Origin: SB15 sp964639245
Lineage (GTDB): Bacteria > Chloroflexota > Anaerolineae > Aggregatilineales > J027
DNA length: 64,000 bases
Assembly: GCA_964639245.1 (NCBI GenBank)
Contig: CAZXCU010000002.1
Span: 186,001 to 250,000 of the forward strand
Reading direction: 5' to 3'
Shown here: piece after piece, positions 50,163 to 58,755 of the stretch
How the letters are laid out: each line of letters opens with the position of its first letter
Position numbering within the stretch: position 1 is the stretch's first letter
The notes under the pieces: generated by a model
Told to the model about the DNA's origin: nothing
Database searches by the model: none
What the model saw: only the letters and a program-made list of their open reading frames with translations
Program-made: the position numbers and the translations under genes

Positions 50163-50777
50163 ATGGTTGCAACCGTTGCTAGCCACATGAGTCTTGCTGA
50201 CTACATGCGAATTTTTGAAGAAGAAGGCGCATTTGAATTTATTGAGGGGCAAATTATTTTTATGCCACAAAAAACCTCTGGCGATAATTACCGCGCTAAT
50301 ATGCTAGCACTCGTCATCAACCAATGGGCTGCCCCGCAAAAACGGGGCATTGCCTTTGTTGAGATGCCTTTTGTTTTGCCCGATACCGAACAGGCCGATT
50401 GGATTCGCGGGTCACGCATTCCCGATATGATGTTCATTCGGCAGGAGAATCTTTCCGCCTATGATGAAAACACGCCCGATTGGGATAACAAGCCCCTCGC
50501 TGTTATCCCAGATCTAGTGGTCGAATTTATCTCCCCAACCGATAAATTTGTGGATGTCAGCCGCAAAATCGAAACCTATCTGCGTGATGGAGTCAAGTTG
50601 GTCTGGTTAGTCAATTCTGCGGCAAAAAATATCACTGTGTATCTGCCCAACACCGACCAGCAAACCCTCCTTTCCGAAGAACGTATGTTGAGTGGGGGAG
50701 ATGTCCTGCCCGGTTTTGAAATTCCGGTGAAAGCCATTTTTTCGAACCGACTCATCCAGTGGGATGTCAACCCGTGA
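50163..50777 (+). CDS. Uma2 family PD-(D/E)XK nuclease-like protein
   Basis: A 204-residue member of Uma2 (DUF820), very numerous in Cyanobacteria and Chloroflexota. It shows SLADYMRIFEEEGAFEFIEGQI, RIPDMMFI and the PDLVVEFISPTD core, where Asp and Glu are part of the PD-(D/E)XK site, then KIETYLRDGVKLVWLV. Function of the family in vivo is not settled. ATG lies 1 nt after the dehydrogenase stop with GGAGG in that gene's end. Its stop overlaps the AAA ATPase start (GTGA). Confidence 0.85.
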   Translation: MVATVASHMSLADYMRIFEEEGAFEFIEGQIIFMPQKTSGDNYRANMLALVINQWAAPQKRGIAFVEMPFVLPDTEQADWIRGSRIPDMMFIRQENLSAYDENTPDWDNKPLAVIPDLVVEFISPTDKFVDVSRKIETYLRDGVKLVWLVNSAAKNITVYLPNTDQQTLLSEERMLSGGDVLPGFEIPVKAIFSNRLIQWDVNP

Positions 50778-51598
50778 TTCACCTTCGTGCTGTTGAAAAA
50801 CACCTGCTGGGTCAACCTCCCGCCCATTTTCCATACACTGTTTCTGCACTTCAGAAACTCAATCGGCTTGAATTTTCCTCAGAGATTACTTTTCTGGTGG
50901 GGGAAAATGGCTCAGGCAAATCCACCTTGCTCGAAGCGCTGGCCTGTGCGGTTGGCGCAATTACCATTGGTAGCGAATCGGTGGATACAGACAAAACCCT
51001 CAAGGATATTCGCGCCTTTGCACGCAAGAATCTCAAACTCGCTTGGACGAAAAAAACAAAACAGGGATTTTTCATGCGTTCGGAGGACTTTTTCGGCTAC
51101 ACCAAGCACATGAATCACTTGCGCGATTCCTTGCAGCAAGAAGCCGATGAAATTGACCGTGAATTTTCCCGCGATGGACGTTCCAACTATGCCAAATCGC
51201 TGGCCTTGGGCCCCGCCCATTCTCAACTTCACCAGATGGAACAACGGTACGGTACAGATTTAGATGCCCGTTCGCATGGCGAAAGTTATTTTAAACTTTT
51301 TCAGGCGCGATTTGTTCCGAATGGCTTATATCTTTTGGATGAACCCGAAGCGCCCCTTTCGCCCCTGCGTCAGCTTTCGCTCATCACCCTGCTCAAATTG
51401 ATGGTAGACCAGCACGCCCAATTTATCATTGCCACCCATTCCCCGATTCTCATGGCCTATCCGGGCGCAACCATCTATAGTTTTGATGGGGGACAGATTC
51501 AAGCTGTCGCTTACGATGACTTAGAACATGTGACCGTCACCCGGAGTTTTCTCAACAATCCGCAGCAGTTTTTGCGCCACCTGATGAATCCTGAATAG
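50774..51598 (+). CDS. AAA ATPase (AAA_23, RecF/SMC-like)
   Basis: A 274-residue ATPase: Walker A VGENGSGKST near 45-54, SHGESYFKLF signature near 180, Walker B LYLLDEPEAPLS near 195, and ATHSPIL switch. No nuclease domain is attached. GTG 50774 overlaps the Uma2 stop (GTGA) and has GGGAT upstream; a GTG five codons earlier is possible. Being coupled to a nuclease-like Uma2 protein, it may form a two-part module. The stop faces the convergent TPR gene 2 nt away. Confidence 0.8.
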   Translation: MIHLRAVEKHLLGQPPAHFPYTVSALQKLNRLEFSSEITFLVGENGSGKSTLLEALACAVGAITIGSESVDTDKTLKDIRAFARKNLKLAWTKKTKQGFFMRSEDFFGYTKHMNHLRDSLQQEADEIDREFSRDGRSNYAKSLALGPAHSQLHQMEQRYGTDLDARSHGESYFKLFQARFVPNGLYLLDEPEAPLSPLRQLSLITLLKLMVDQHAQFIIATHSPILMAYPGATIYSFDGGQIQAVAYDDLEHVTVTRSFLNNPQQFLRHLMNPE

Positions 51599-51599
51599 T

Positions 51600-52469
51600 C
51601 TACCGCTTGTGCCGTTGATAATAATACTCGGTGCTATCGCTGCCAACATGCGTGCCGGTCAGATTCCACCCCTCAGATTCCAACTGCTCACGAAATTCGT
51701 CAATCGCTACTGCATCAAAACTGCGCTGTTCGTGTTTTTCCACGTCAAATTCATCCACACTTACTTGATGGCTGACCTCATCGATGCTCACACGGCAGTA
51801 ATCCATATTGGGACGCATCAAGTTGCTATCAAACGGATTCACCATACTCATTTTTTCTTGGATAGCGCGAAGATGCCGCTTGCACAGCGTTTGTAAAGTG
51901 ACATCTTGTGTGCTGACCTGCGCCATCTCATAATCATCCAGCGCCAGCGAAAATTCACCCACTACCTGCTGTGCCATCCCGCGAAAATAATAAAACGTGG
52001 CTGCGCCGGGGGTGGTCGCCAGCGCCTGATTGCAGTCGCTAATGGCGAGATGCACATCATTCGGATGCACACAAAAAAGCTGCATTTTGGCCGAGTCCTG
52101 CGCGTGAGATTGCGCGATGTGCAGCGCGGCTTGATGGTCATGAATTGCACTGGCAGCATCACCCATCACAGCGCGGGCATTCGCACGATAAAAATACGCT
52201 TCGAGGGTGGGGGCGTACCGACTCATCGAATGGAGTGAGGCCATCCGCACCGCTTCATCATAGTCTGCCAATGCTTGGGGAAACATCCCTTTGGCACGGT
52301 AAGCCAACCCGCGTGACAGGTAATTTTCGAGGGCATATTCGGGGTCATCCAACCCACCAAGCTGGTGAATTGCGTCGGTATAGGCGGCAATTGCTTTTTC
52401 GATATTGCCCTCCAAGCGCAAATCATTCGCTGGAATTAATTTTTCATTGCGGTGTCGGTAGATGTCCAT
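51600..52469 (-). CDS. tetratricopeptide-repeat protein
   Basis: A 289-residue soluble protein. Residues about 10-210 are TPR helical pairs (IEKAIAAYTDAIHQLGG, ALENYLSRGLAYRAKGMFPQALADYDEAVRMA, ATFYYFRGMAQQVVGEFSLALDDYEMAQ), which bind peptides or proteins. The C-terminal 70 residues form a small domain ending in a Trp-x-Leu-Thr-Gly-Thr-His segment. Partner unknown; it faces the AAA ATPase gene tail to tail. Confidence 0.78.
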   Translation of the reverse strand: MDIYRHRNEKLIPANDLRLEGNIEKAIAAYTDAIHQLGGLDDPEYALENYLSRGLAYRAKGMFPQALADYDEAVRMASLHSMSRYAPTLEAYFYRANARAVMGDAASAIHDHQAALHIAQSHAQDSAKMQLFCVHPNDVHLAISDCNQALATTPGAATFYYFRGMAQQVVGEFSLALDDYEMAQVSTQDVTLQTLCKRHLRAIQEKMSMVNPFDSNLMRPNMDYCRVSIDEVSHQVSVDEFDVEKHEQRSFDAVAIDEFREQLESEGWNLTGTHVGSDSTEYYYQRHKR

Positions 52470-52577
52470 CAGTTTATCTCAATCCATTATTAATTAATTG
52501 TGACACAAATTGACGGAATGTCCATGTGATTCCGCGCAACCTTTTTTTTACCCTTGCGTAATTAGGAGTAACAACAC

Positions 52578-53207
52578 ATGAGCAAAGGAAATGGCACCAT
52601 GGACTACGTAGAAAGTAAAGTCAAATACGAAGCCGATGAAACCGTCGATATTCCGATTAAGGTCAAGCGGAAAAATGAAAATGCCGTCCAGAAATCCCAT
52701 GATGGACAAATCGCCCTGTTCAAAAATGAACGCTTCTGGGCGACCCTTGCCCACGCGATGGGCCCCATCATGATTGCCTTCATGTTCTTTGGCGACGGCC
52801 CGCAGTGGCTGGGTTTGCTGGCGATTTCTGGCGGTGTGTATATGTACTACAGCGACAAATCGCCCTTCGTGAAATACCATGCGCGGCAGGCATTTTTTAT
52901 GCAGTTGTTCGGCACAATCGGATGGTTCGCCGTCTTTATGGGACTGATTTTCGTCGGTATCCCGGTATGGATTGTGCTGATGGTCGTGTCCGCGATTTTG
53001 ATTATCGTGCTGGTTGGTTTAATCCTGCTCCCGATTGCGATTGCAAGCTGGCCTCTGCTATTGATGGCCTCCTTTGCGATGCCCCTCAGTACCGCGATTT
53101 TGGGTGCAATCGGCGCTTGGGAAACCTGGCACGGACGTGATTTTAAGTACCCGCGATTGGCAGACTGGTTAGACAAAAAGTTCGGTGTCTGCTATCGGCT
53201 CGTCTAG
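52578..53207 (+). CDS. DUF4870-like membrane protein
   Basis: A 209-residue protein with a charged N-terminus (1-50) and four hydrophobic segments (about 55-95, 110-140, 135-165 in close succession). YSDKSPFVKYHARQAFFMQL is the DUF4870 hallmark (tetraspan 'K-y-HA-QA' motif). Function unknown, perhaps membrane stress. AGGAG before the ATG supports the start; a strong terminator follows. Confidence 0.82.
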   Translation: MSKGNGTMDYVESKVKYEADETVDIPIKVKRKNENAVQKSHDGQIALFKNERFWATLAHAMGPIMIAFMFFGDGPQWLGLLAISGGVYMYYSDKSPFVKYHARQAFFMQLFGTIGWFAVFMGLIFVGIPVWIVLMVVSAILIIVLVGLILLPIAIASWPLLLMASFAMPLSTAILGAIGAWETWHGRDFKYPRLADWLDKKFGVCYRLV

Positions 53208-53225
53208 TAATCCCCCTATTTCTGG

Positions 53226-53264
53226 CAGCGCTACGTGAATCTCCCTCCGCAGCGCTGTTTTTTT
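53226..53264 (+). terminator. intrinsic terminator
   Basis: CAGCGCT (53226-53232) and AGCGCTG (53251-53257) pair perfectly across an 18-nt loop, followed by seven T and a second T-rich run. Ends the DUF4870 gene. Confidence 0.78.
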
Positions 53265-53310
53265 ATTTTTTCACCCTTCCGCCAATTACTACCTACTAAA
53301 AACGGATAAC

Positions 53311-55086
53311 TCAGTCCACCCCCTCAAACACCGGCACAAAGTAATCCGTCACCTTTTCCTCAGGCAGCACAATAATCGTCTGCGTATTCCACAACGGATA
53401 GTAATTCAAATTAATATCATGTGGCCCGAACCAGCGCGAAATCGTGTCATGATGATTCGGCGGGATAATTTCGCGCACTTCCCACGTATAAAACACGCCA
53501 TATTCATACGCCGAATCCCATGCGCTGACCGCCATATTTTCCGGTAGGGGATAGCCTTCTTTTTCCAGATTGAAATGAATCTGGTCAGATACCGAAAATT
53601 GCGTTTCGGGGTTGTCCGCCGCATATGCCACAAATTCCGCCAGTTCATCCGGCGGATGGGCAATCGTTTCGGCGGTGGTATATAACCAGCTTGCATTGGT
53701 AACACACACACCCGCCATGACTGCGGACAATCCAAGGCGAACATACCGATAGCGCCGCATGTCTCGGCTAAAATCGAGCAAAAATCCTACCCCGCGTCCG
53801 ATAAAAATTGCCATGAACGGCAGCACCACCAGCAGATTCCGCACGAACATCACCCGTTGTAGGCTCAGATACCCACTATAAATCACGGGAAAACTTAACA
53901 GCATCAGTGTCAAATACCAGTTTTCGCGCAGTGTCGCTCCAATTCCCACCACCATCAAGCCGAGTAGAAGGTAAGCGATTGGACGATATACCGACAACCC
54001 GACCAACCCCAGATAATCAAAAATCCGTTCCAGATGATCCAATCCGGGGTCAACTGTCTGGTCTTGGTGTCCAATTTCGCCATAGTGCTTGCGTTCAAAC
54101 TCAACATCTTTCCAGAACTCGTCGCTGTCCAGTACCGTTCCCGGTGTGGTTATCAGGTACGTTCCCACCAACAACAACCCTATCAATAGCATGTGGCATG
54201 TGCTAAGAATGGCGCGGTTAAACTTTGTACGCGGAGACTCGTTTGTTTTGCCATTCGTTACCCGCCCTTGTATTGGATGACTCCCCTCCTTCTCGCTACG
54301 GAAACTGATTGGAAAATTGAACCTGTTATGCGCTTTTCCCCTCTCCCCAATCGTGGGAGAGGGGGCGGGGGGTGAGGGGACAAGCATCACGCGCACAACC
54401 GCCAACCCCACCGGCACCACCACCACCGCCGCCGTATATTTTGTCCCTAAAGCCAATCCCGCTGCCACTGCTGCCAGATACAAATATTTCGGGAATTGTG
54501 GGCAGGGGCGGGTGCTAAGGACAGCGCGATTAAATTTTTCTTGAAGCCAAAGAGATGTTCGCTGTCCGTCACCCGCCCGCATATTGTCAAAATACCCCAA
54601 TACACACAGCAGCAGCATCAAACTGACAAACTGCACCAGAATCGCATCCGGCGCGATATACCGCGCATGGTAAGCAAATTCCCATGAAAATCCCAGTACA
54701 CAGGCCGCCATAAGCGCTTCAAAAATTGACCCACGCCACACCAGCACCGCCCCATACACCCAGACAATCGCCAGCGCCGAGAGCAGCAAAAATACCACCC
54801 GCACGCGCACATAATAATCTTCACCGAGTTTTTGCATGACTTTTACTGCATCGGCATCATCAAAGAGAATGTCGGGTAAATCAGGCACAAGCCCGCTAAA
54901 GGTCAACCAGTAACTGATGGAGGGATAGTTGTAGAGTTTGGGCAAATAAACACCGCTATCCACACTGGCAAGGGTTTCGCGGATAAGAAAGGGTTCATCC
55001 GGGTGGCGTAAGCCAAAATCAATCCCGCGTAGCCCGGTTAAAATGAAAACAATCAAGGGGAGAAGGACTGGGAGGATTCTTCGCAA
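53311..55086 (-). CDS. GT39-like membrane glycosyltransferase with in-frame repeat insertions
   Basis: A 591-residue polytopic protein. GLRHPDEPF after the first membrane segment holds the acidic catalytic residue typical of the PMT/ArnT family, and at least nine hydrophobic segments follow. The chain between about residues 165 and 305 includes foreign-looking polar segments encoded by G+C-rich palindromes: two related peptides ending KFNRAVLST and KFNRAILST, and a Pro/Ser-rich SPPAPSPTIGERG. The reading frame is intact throughout. These inserts fall in loops. Substrate unknown; it may use polyprenyl-phosphate sugars. Confidence 0.75.
   Translation of the reverse strand: MRRILPVLLPLIVFILTGLRGIDFGLRHPDEPFLIRETLASVDSGVYLPKLYNYPSISYWLTFSGLVPDLPDILFDDADAVKVMQKLGEDYYVRVRVVFLLLSALAIVWVYGAVLVWRGSIFEALMAACVLGFSWEFAYHARYIAPDAILVQFVSLMLLLCVLGYFDNMRAGDGQRTSLWLQEKFNRAVLSTRPCPQFPKYLYLAAVAAGLALGTKYTAAVVVVPVGLAVVRVMLVPSPPAPSPTIGERGKAHNRFNFPISFRSEKEGSHPIQGRVTNGKTNESPRTKFNRAILSTCHMLLIGLLLVGTYLITTPGTVLDSDEFWKDVEFERKHYGEIGHQDQTVDPGLDHLERIFDYLGLVGLSVYRPIAYLLLGLMVVGIGATLRENWYLTLMLLSFPVIYSGYLSLQRVMFVRNLLVVLPFMAIFIGRGVGFLLDFSRDMRRYRYVRLGLSAVMAGVCVTNASWLYTTAETIAHPPDELAEFVAYAADNPETQFSVSDQIHFNLEKEGYPLPENMAVSAWDSAYEYGVFYTWEVREIIPPNHHDTISRWFGPHDINLNYYPLWNTQTIIVLPEEKVTDYFVPVFEGVD
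54194..54267. repeat. palindromic repeat, family B, inside coding sequence (copy 2)
   Basis: GAATGGC (54207-54213) pairs with GCCATTC (54250-54256), followed by GTTACCCGCCC. Shares TGCTAAG and ACCCGCCC ends with the copy at 54506-54578; outer arm degenerate. Length is in frame. Confidence 0.6.
54338..54379. repeat. CCCCTCTCC palindrome, family E, inside coding sequence
   Basis: CCCCTCTCCC (54338-54347) and GGGAGAGGGG (54355-54364) form a 10-bp stem followed by a G-rich tail ending GTGAGGGG. A degenerate copy sits at 55167-55205 between this gene and lepA. Confidence 0.65.
54506..54578. repeat. palindromic repeat, family B, inside coding sequence (copy 1)
   Basis: Two nested perfect stems: GGGCGGGTG (54506-54514) with CACCCGCCC (54570-54578), and GGACAGCG (54519-54526) with CGCTGTCC (54560-54567). 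The element is translated in frame as a peptide containing FNRAVLST. Confidence 0.75.
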
Positions 55087-55166
55087 GTCAAAACCTCAAA
55101 TTGCTCATACTCTGTCAGAATTTTGTTCTCTGGATTGCCTTGCTCTTCTGGATTTATTTTGAAATA

Positions 55167-55205
55167 CCCCTCGCCAACAGGTGGAGAGGGGCAGAGGTGA
55201 GGGAG
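55167..55205. repeat. CCCCTC palindrome, family E, intergenic copy
   Basis: CCCCTCGCC (55167-55175) and GGAGAGGGG (55183-55191) pair imperfectly and are followed by GAGGTGAGGG, as at 54338-54379. It lies between the glycosyltransferase start and the lepA stop. Confidence 0.5.
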
Positions 55206-55208
55206 TTC

Positions 55209-57020
55209 TTAATCGTCATCCCCCAGACTCAACACGCTCATAAAAGCATCCTGTGGGATTTCCACGCTGCCGACCATCTTCATGCGTTTTTTCCCTTTTT
55301 TCTGCTTTTCGAGCAGCTTTTTCTTACGGCTGATGTCCCCACCGTAACATTTTGCCAGCACGTCTTTTCGCATCGCTTTGACGTTTGCCCGCGAGATAAC
55401 TCGTTTGCCCACCGCCGCTTGAATCGGCACGACAAACTGCTGGCGCGGAATCAAATCCTTCAATTTTGTGACCAGTTTTTGCCCTTTGTGGTAGGCATGA
55501 TCTTTGTGGACAATCATTGCCAGCGCATCCACGGGTTCTTCATTGACCAGCACATCCAGCTTGACCAGATCCTCCACGCGATATTCAAGGAAATGATAAT
55601 CCATGCTGGCGTAACCTTTGGTGTTAGACTTGAGCTTATCATAAAAATCAATGATGAGTTCGCTCAAGGGCAGTTCGCAGGTAATCAGCACCCGCTTGGC
55701 ATCCATATATTCCATATTTTTATAGATGCCGCGCCGTTTCTTGACCAATTCCATAATCGGCCCGATGTAATCCTGTGGCGTGTACAATTCGACCTTCATC
55801 CACGGTTCCGCAATCGAATCAATCACCGATTCGTCGGGCAGCTCGGCGGGACTGTCAATCGTGATTTTTTCACCACTCCGCAAATACACTTCATATTCCA
55901 CGTTGGGCGCAGTTGCCAGAATATCGAGGTCATATTCGCGTTCCAGCCGTTCCTGCACAATATCCATGTGAAACAGGCCCAGAAAACCCACACGGAATCC
56001 GAAATTGAGCGCCTGCGAATTTTCTGGCTGAAAGGATAACGCAGCGTCATTAAGCTGCAATTTATCCAGCGCGTCCCGTAAATCGGCATAATCTTCATTT
56101 TCAGTGGGGAAAAATCCCGCGAACACCATCGGTTTTGCCCGTGCATACCCCGGTAGAGGTTCGGATGCACTGCCACCTTTTAGCGTAATCGTATCCCCCA
56201 CGCGGCATTCCTGCACCGTTTTTAATCCGGTGGCAATATACCCTACACTGCCTGTTAAGATTTCATCCACGGGCTTTTCACGCGGCGCAAGCACCCCGAT
56301 TTCTACCGGTTCAAAAACGACATTCGTGGCGATTAACCGCATCGCATCGCGTTTGCTGACCTTGCCATCCACCACGCGCACATAGGCAATCACGCCCTTA
56401 TACGCATCATAATGGCTGTCAAAAATCAAAGCGCGGAGAGGGGCATCAGCATTGCCTTTTGGCGCGGGAATCCGATCAACCACCGCCTGCAAAATCGTTT
56501 CAACGTTCAAGCCCGTTTTGGCGCTGACTTGCAAAATGCTTTCTTTAGGCACCCCCAGCAGCGCTTCGACTTCTTCCGCAATATCATCGGGGCGGGCAGA
56601 AGGCAGGTCAATTTTGTTAATCACCGGGATAATTTCGAGGTCAGCTTCCATCGCCAGATACAAATTTGCCAGCGTTTGCGCTTCGACCCCCTGTGTCGCA
56701 TCCACAATCAGCAGCGCCCCTTCGCACGATTGCAAGGCGCGACTCACTTCATACGTAAAATCAACGTGTCCGGGCGTGTCAATCAGATTCATCTCGTACA
56801 ATTGACCGTCCGCCGCCGTCCAGTTCATCCGCACTGCCGACGCTTTAATCGTGACCCCGCGTTCACGTTCTAAATCCATGTCGTCCAGCACCTGTTCTTT
56901 CATCTCGCGCTCGGTAATCGTTCCCGTTACCTGCAAAAGACGGTCTGCCAGCGTGCTTTTCCCATGGTCAATATGCGCGATAATACAAAAATTTCGCACA
57001 TGAGCTGGATCAATGTTCAT
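55209..57020 (-). CDS. lepA: elongation factor 4 (LepA)
   Basis: A ribosomal back-translocase GTPase. G1 is AHIDHGKS (15-22), followed by the DTPGHVDF switch and NKIDLPSA; EF-G-like domains II-III, and the LepA-specific C-terminal domain ending with the IPRQQFVVPIQAA and KKRMKMVG segment. ATG 57020 gives 603 residues, normal for LepA; the open frame to 57092 adds an unsupported 24 residues. GGGA precedes the ATG. Divergent from the triplet genes. Confidence 0.95.
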   Translation of the reverse strand: MNIDPAHVRNFCIIAHIDHGKSTLADRLLQVTGTITEREMKEQVLDDMDLERERGVTIKASAVRMNWTAADGQLYEMNLIDTPGHVDFTYEVSRALQSCEGALLIVDATQGVEAQTLANLYLAMEADLEIIPVINKIDLPSARPDDIAEEVEALLGVPKESILQVSAKTGLNVETILQAVVDRIPAPKGNADAPLRALIFDSHYDAYKGVIAYVRVVDGKVSKRDAMRLIATNVVFEPVEIGVLAPREKPVDEILTGSVGYIATGLKTVQECRVGDTITLKGGSASEPLPGYARAKPMVFAGFFPTENEDYADLRDALDKLQLNDAALSFQPENSQALNFGFRVGFLGLFHMDIVQERLEREYDLDILATAPNVEYEVYLRSGEKITIDSPAELPDESVIDSIAEPWMKVELYTPQDYIGPIMELVKKRRGIYKNMEYMDAKRVLITCELPLSELIIDFYDKLKSNTKGYASMDYHFLEYRVEDLVKLDVLVNEEPVDALAMIVHKDHAYHKGQKLVTKLKDLIPRQQFVVPIQAAVGKRVISRANVKAMRKDVLAKCYGGDISRKKKLLEKQKKGKKRMKMVGSVEIPQDAFMSVLSLGDDD

Positions 57021-57136
57021 GCTCTGTCCCAAGGTAAGTTTCTGTGTCTCTCCGAGAGTATAGCGGAAAGGATGCCTATTGAGTATGGTCATAAAATGGG
57101 TGTAGGATGGAGTAGATTATAGAAATTACTTTTCCA

Positions 57137-57628
57137 ATGGAAAAACCAAAACGCAAACCCAAAACCTCCGACTATGACTTTAGCTTTATTGCGCCGCTGT
57201 CCCTTGAGGAATGCGTCTACCTTGCAGAAAATCAGTTATTTTATACGCGAAGGCTTTGGAAATTTAACGCACCAGTCAGACAATACAAGCATGTTCAAAA
57301 AGCAACCGAAGAAGCGTATTATTTTGAATGGAAAGTATATTTAGGCATACATACTCACATCATCTGTTATTTAAAGTATCGTGATTATCTTTCTACTTTT
57401 GTCTATGGGACGTTTGAACCCAAAATTATTTTTCCTGTACTTTTTATAGCGCATTTGTACAGCTTTTTTGCGATTGTTCAAGGATTTCTAGCACAACAAA
57501 TCTTTTTGATGCTACATGGCATTATTTTTACTCCTTTCATGTATATGGTAATTAACAGCCAAAAGCAGAAGATGAAAAAACAACTGATTTCAGTGATAGA
57601 AAGCACTTTCAAAAAGAATAATAAATAA
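57137..57628 (+). CDS. triplet paralogue 1, membrane protein
   Basis: A 163-residue protein with a hydrophilic N-terminal part (1-90) and two hydrophobic segments near the C-terminus (about 95-120 and 122-145). Its first 26 codons (MEKPKRKPKTSDYDFSFI...) are almost identical at DNA level to those of the next two genes, whereas the rest diverges. No family recognised. A+T-rich. No Shine-Dalgarno is seen. The stop overlaps the next start (TAATG). Confidence 0.7.
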   Translation: MEKPKRKPKTSDYDFSFIAPLSLEECVYLAENQLFYTRRLWKFNAPVRQYKHVQKATEEAYYFEWKVYLGIHTHIICYLKYRDYLSTFVYGTFEPKIIFPVLFIAHLYSFFAIVQGFLAQQIFLMLHGIIFTPFMYMVINSQKQKMKKQLISVIESTFKKNNK

Positions 57629-58119
57629 TGGAAAAGCCAAAACGCAAAGCCAAAACCTCTGACTATGACTTTAGCTTTATTGCGCCGCTGTCCCTTGAGG
57701 AATGTGCTTATCGCATTGAGAATAGACTGCTTGCTCCTACTCCCGCTAGTCTTGGATTAGAAAGGAATTATTATCTTAAGAGTAGAGTCAAACGGCACTC
57801 AAAATTTACTATATGGTTCGGTGATGCTATCCCTACTCGTCTTGAAGTTTTACCAAGAACACCGCGTATAGTAGGGTATTTGAATCAGAAAGATAATGAG
57901 AATACGATGGTCTATGGCTATTGCAAACCCAATCGTATGTTTTACTCTCTTATGCTAATGAGTATCATGGGATTTTTTATTATTTTATCAGCCACGCCTC
58001 CTATAGCTGTTACCCTTTATACATTGACCAGTGCTATTATTCTACTATTTTGCTATGAGAAACAAAAAGAACTAAGGCCAAAATTGATTGAAATACTCCA
58101 AAAAAGTCTGCAAATCTAA
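57628..58119 (+). CDS. triplet paralogue 2, membrane protein
   Basis: A 163-residue paralogue of the preceding gene. Three nucleotide differences are seen in its first 78 bases relative to copy 1. After residue 26 it differs, but keeps VGYL-x-QKDN-x-NTMVYG-x-x-KPNR (about 92-114) and two C-terminal hydrophobic segments, as in copy 3. It overlaps copy 1 by 1 nt, so translation is coupled. Function unknown. Confidence 0.7.
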   Translation: MEKPKRKAKTSDYDFSFIAPLSLEECAYRIENRLLAPTPASLGLERNYYLKSRVKRHSKFTIWFGDAIPTRLEVLPRTPRIVGYLNQKDNENTMVYGYCKPNRMFYSLMLMSIMGFFIILSATPPIAVTLYTLTSAIILLFCYEKQKELRPKLIEILQKSLQI

Positions 58120-58127
58120 GGCATACA

Positions 58128-58649
58128 ATGGAAAAACCAAAACGCAAACCCAAAACCTCCGACTATGACTTTAGCTTTGTAGCGCCGCTGTCCCTTGAGG
58201 AATGTATCTATCGGATTGAAAGCGGGTTTGTTTGGCCTCACCAGTACATTTTTTGGACGGTAAATTATGCCATTCGAGGAAACGTTACGCCTATTAATGA
58301 ACATCAAGCCCGATTTCAATTCAAATATGGTCGTGTTCGTCGTCTTATCCCAGAACCTGACGTTTTAGTTGGTTATTTGGAAAGTCAGAACAACCACGAA
58401 ACATTAGTTTACGGACATATCAATCCAAATAGAGGCTTACATTTTTGTCTTATTCCTCATTTTATCATTGGGGCTATTCTGCTAATTGCTACCATAGGTT
58501 CGCTCTCGGAAGGGGTGTCCATAGCAACTATTATCTTACTTGTATATGGTTTATTGTTTATCTCATCGCCCATTGTGTGGCCCCGTCAATATCAAAGATA
58601 TGCTTTATATTTAATAAGTAAACTCGAAGAAAACTTAACTAACCCATAA
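58128..58649 (+). CDS. triplet paralogue 3, membrane protein
   Basis: A 173-residue paralogue. The first 78 bases differ from copy 1 at two positions only. It keeps VGYLESQNNHETLVYGHINPNR, homologous to copy 2, and two C-terminal hydrophobic segments (about 107-128 and 132-150). It follows copy 2 by 8 nt. Followed by two G+C-rich palindromic elements. Function unknown; immunity or lipid-associated roles are only speculation. Confidence 0.7.
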   Translation: MEKPKRKPKTSDYDFSFVAPLSLEECIYRIESGFVWPHQYIFWTVNYAIRGNVTPINEHQARFQFKYGRVRRLIPEPDVLVGYLESQNNHETLVYGHINPNRGLHFCLIPHFIIGAILLIATIGSLSEGVSIATIILLVYGLLFISSPIVWPRQYQRYALYLISKLEENLTNP

Positions 58650-58658
58650 AGTCAATTC

Positions 58659-58732
58659 GTAGGGGCGGGGACAAGGCGCGTACATGACGGTCTCTGTGTC
58701 ATATTCAACTCCCCCGCGCCGATTCCCGCCCT
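58659..58732. repeat. palindromic element, family A, with different inner stem
   Basis: Exact 16-mer GTAGGGGCGGGGACAA (58659-58674). Inner stem GGCGCG (58675-58680) with CGCGCC (58715-58720), then GATT and CCCGCCCT (58725-58732). The outer layout equals that at 15954-16020 but the inner stem sequence has changed on both sides. Confidence 0.75.
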
Positions 58733-58755
58733 CGACTCTGTCACCCACGACTCGT

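Noticed and set aside
55101..56039. A 312-codon open frame on the plus strand
   Set aside because: It lies antisense to lepA and reads as Phe/His-rich sequence with no domain; it is a by-product of lepA codon usage.
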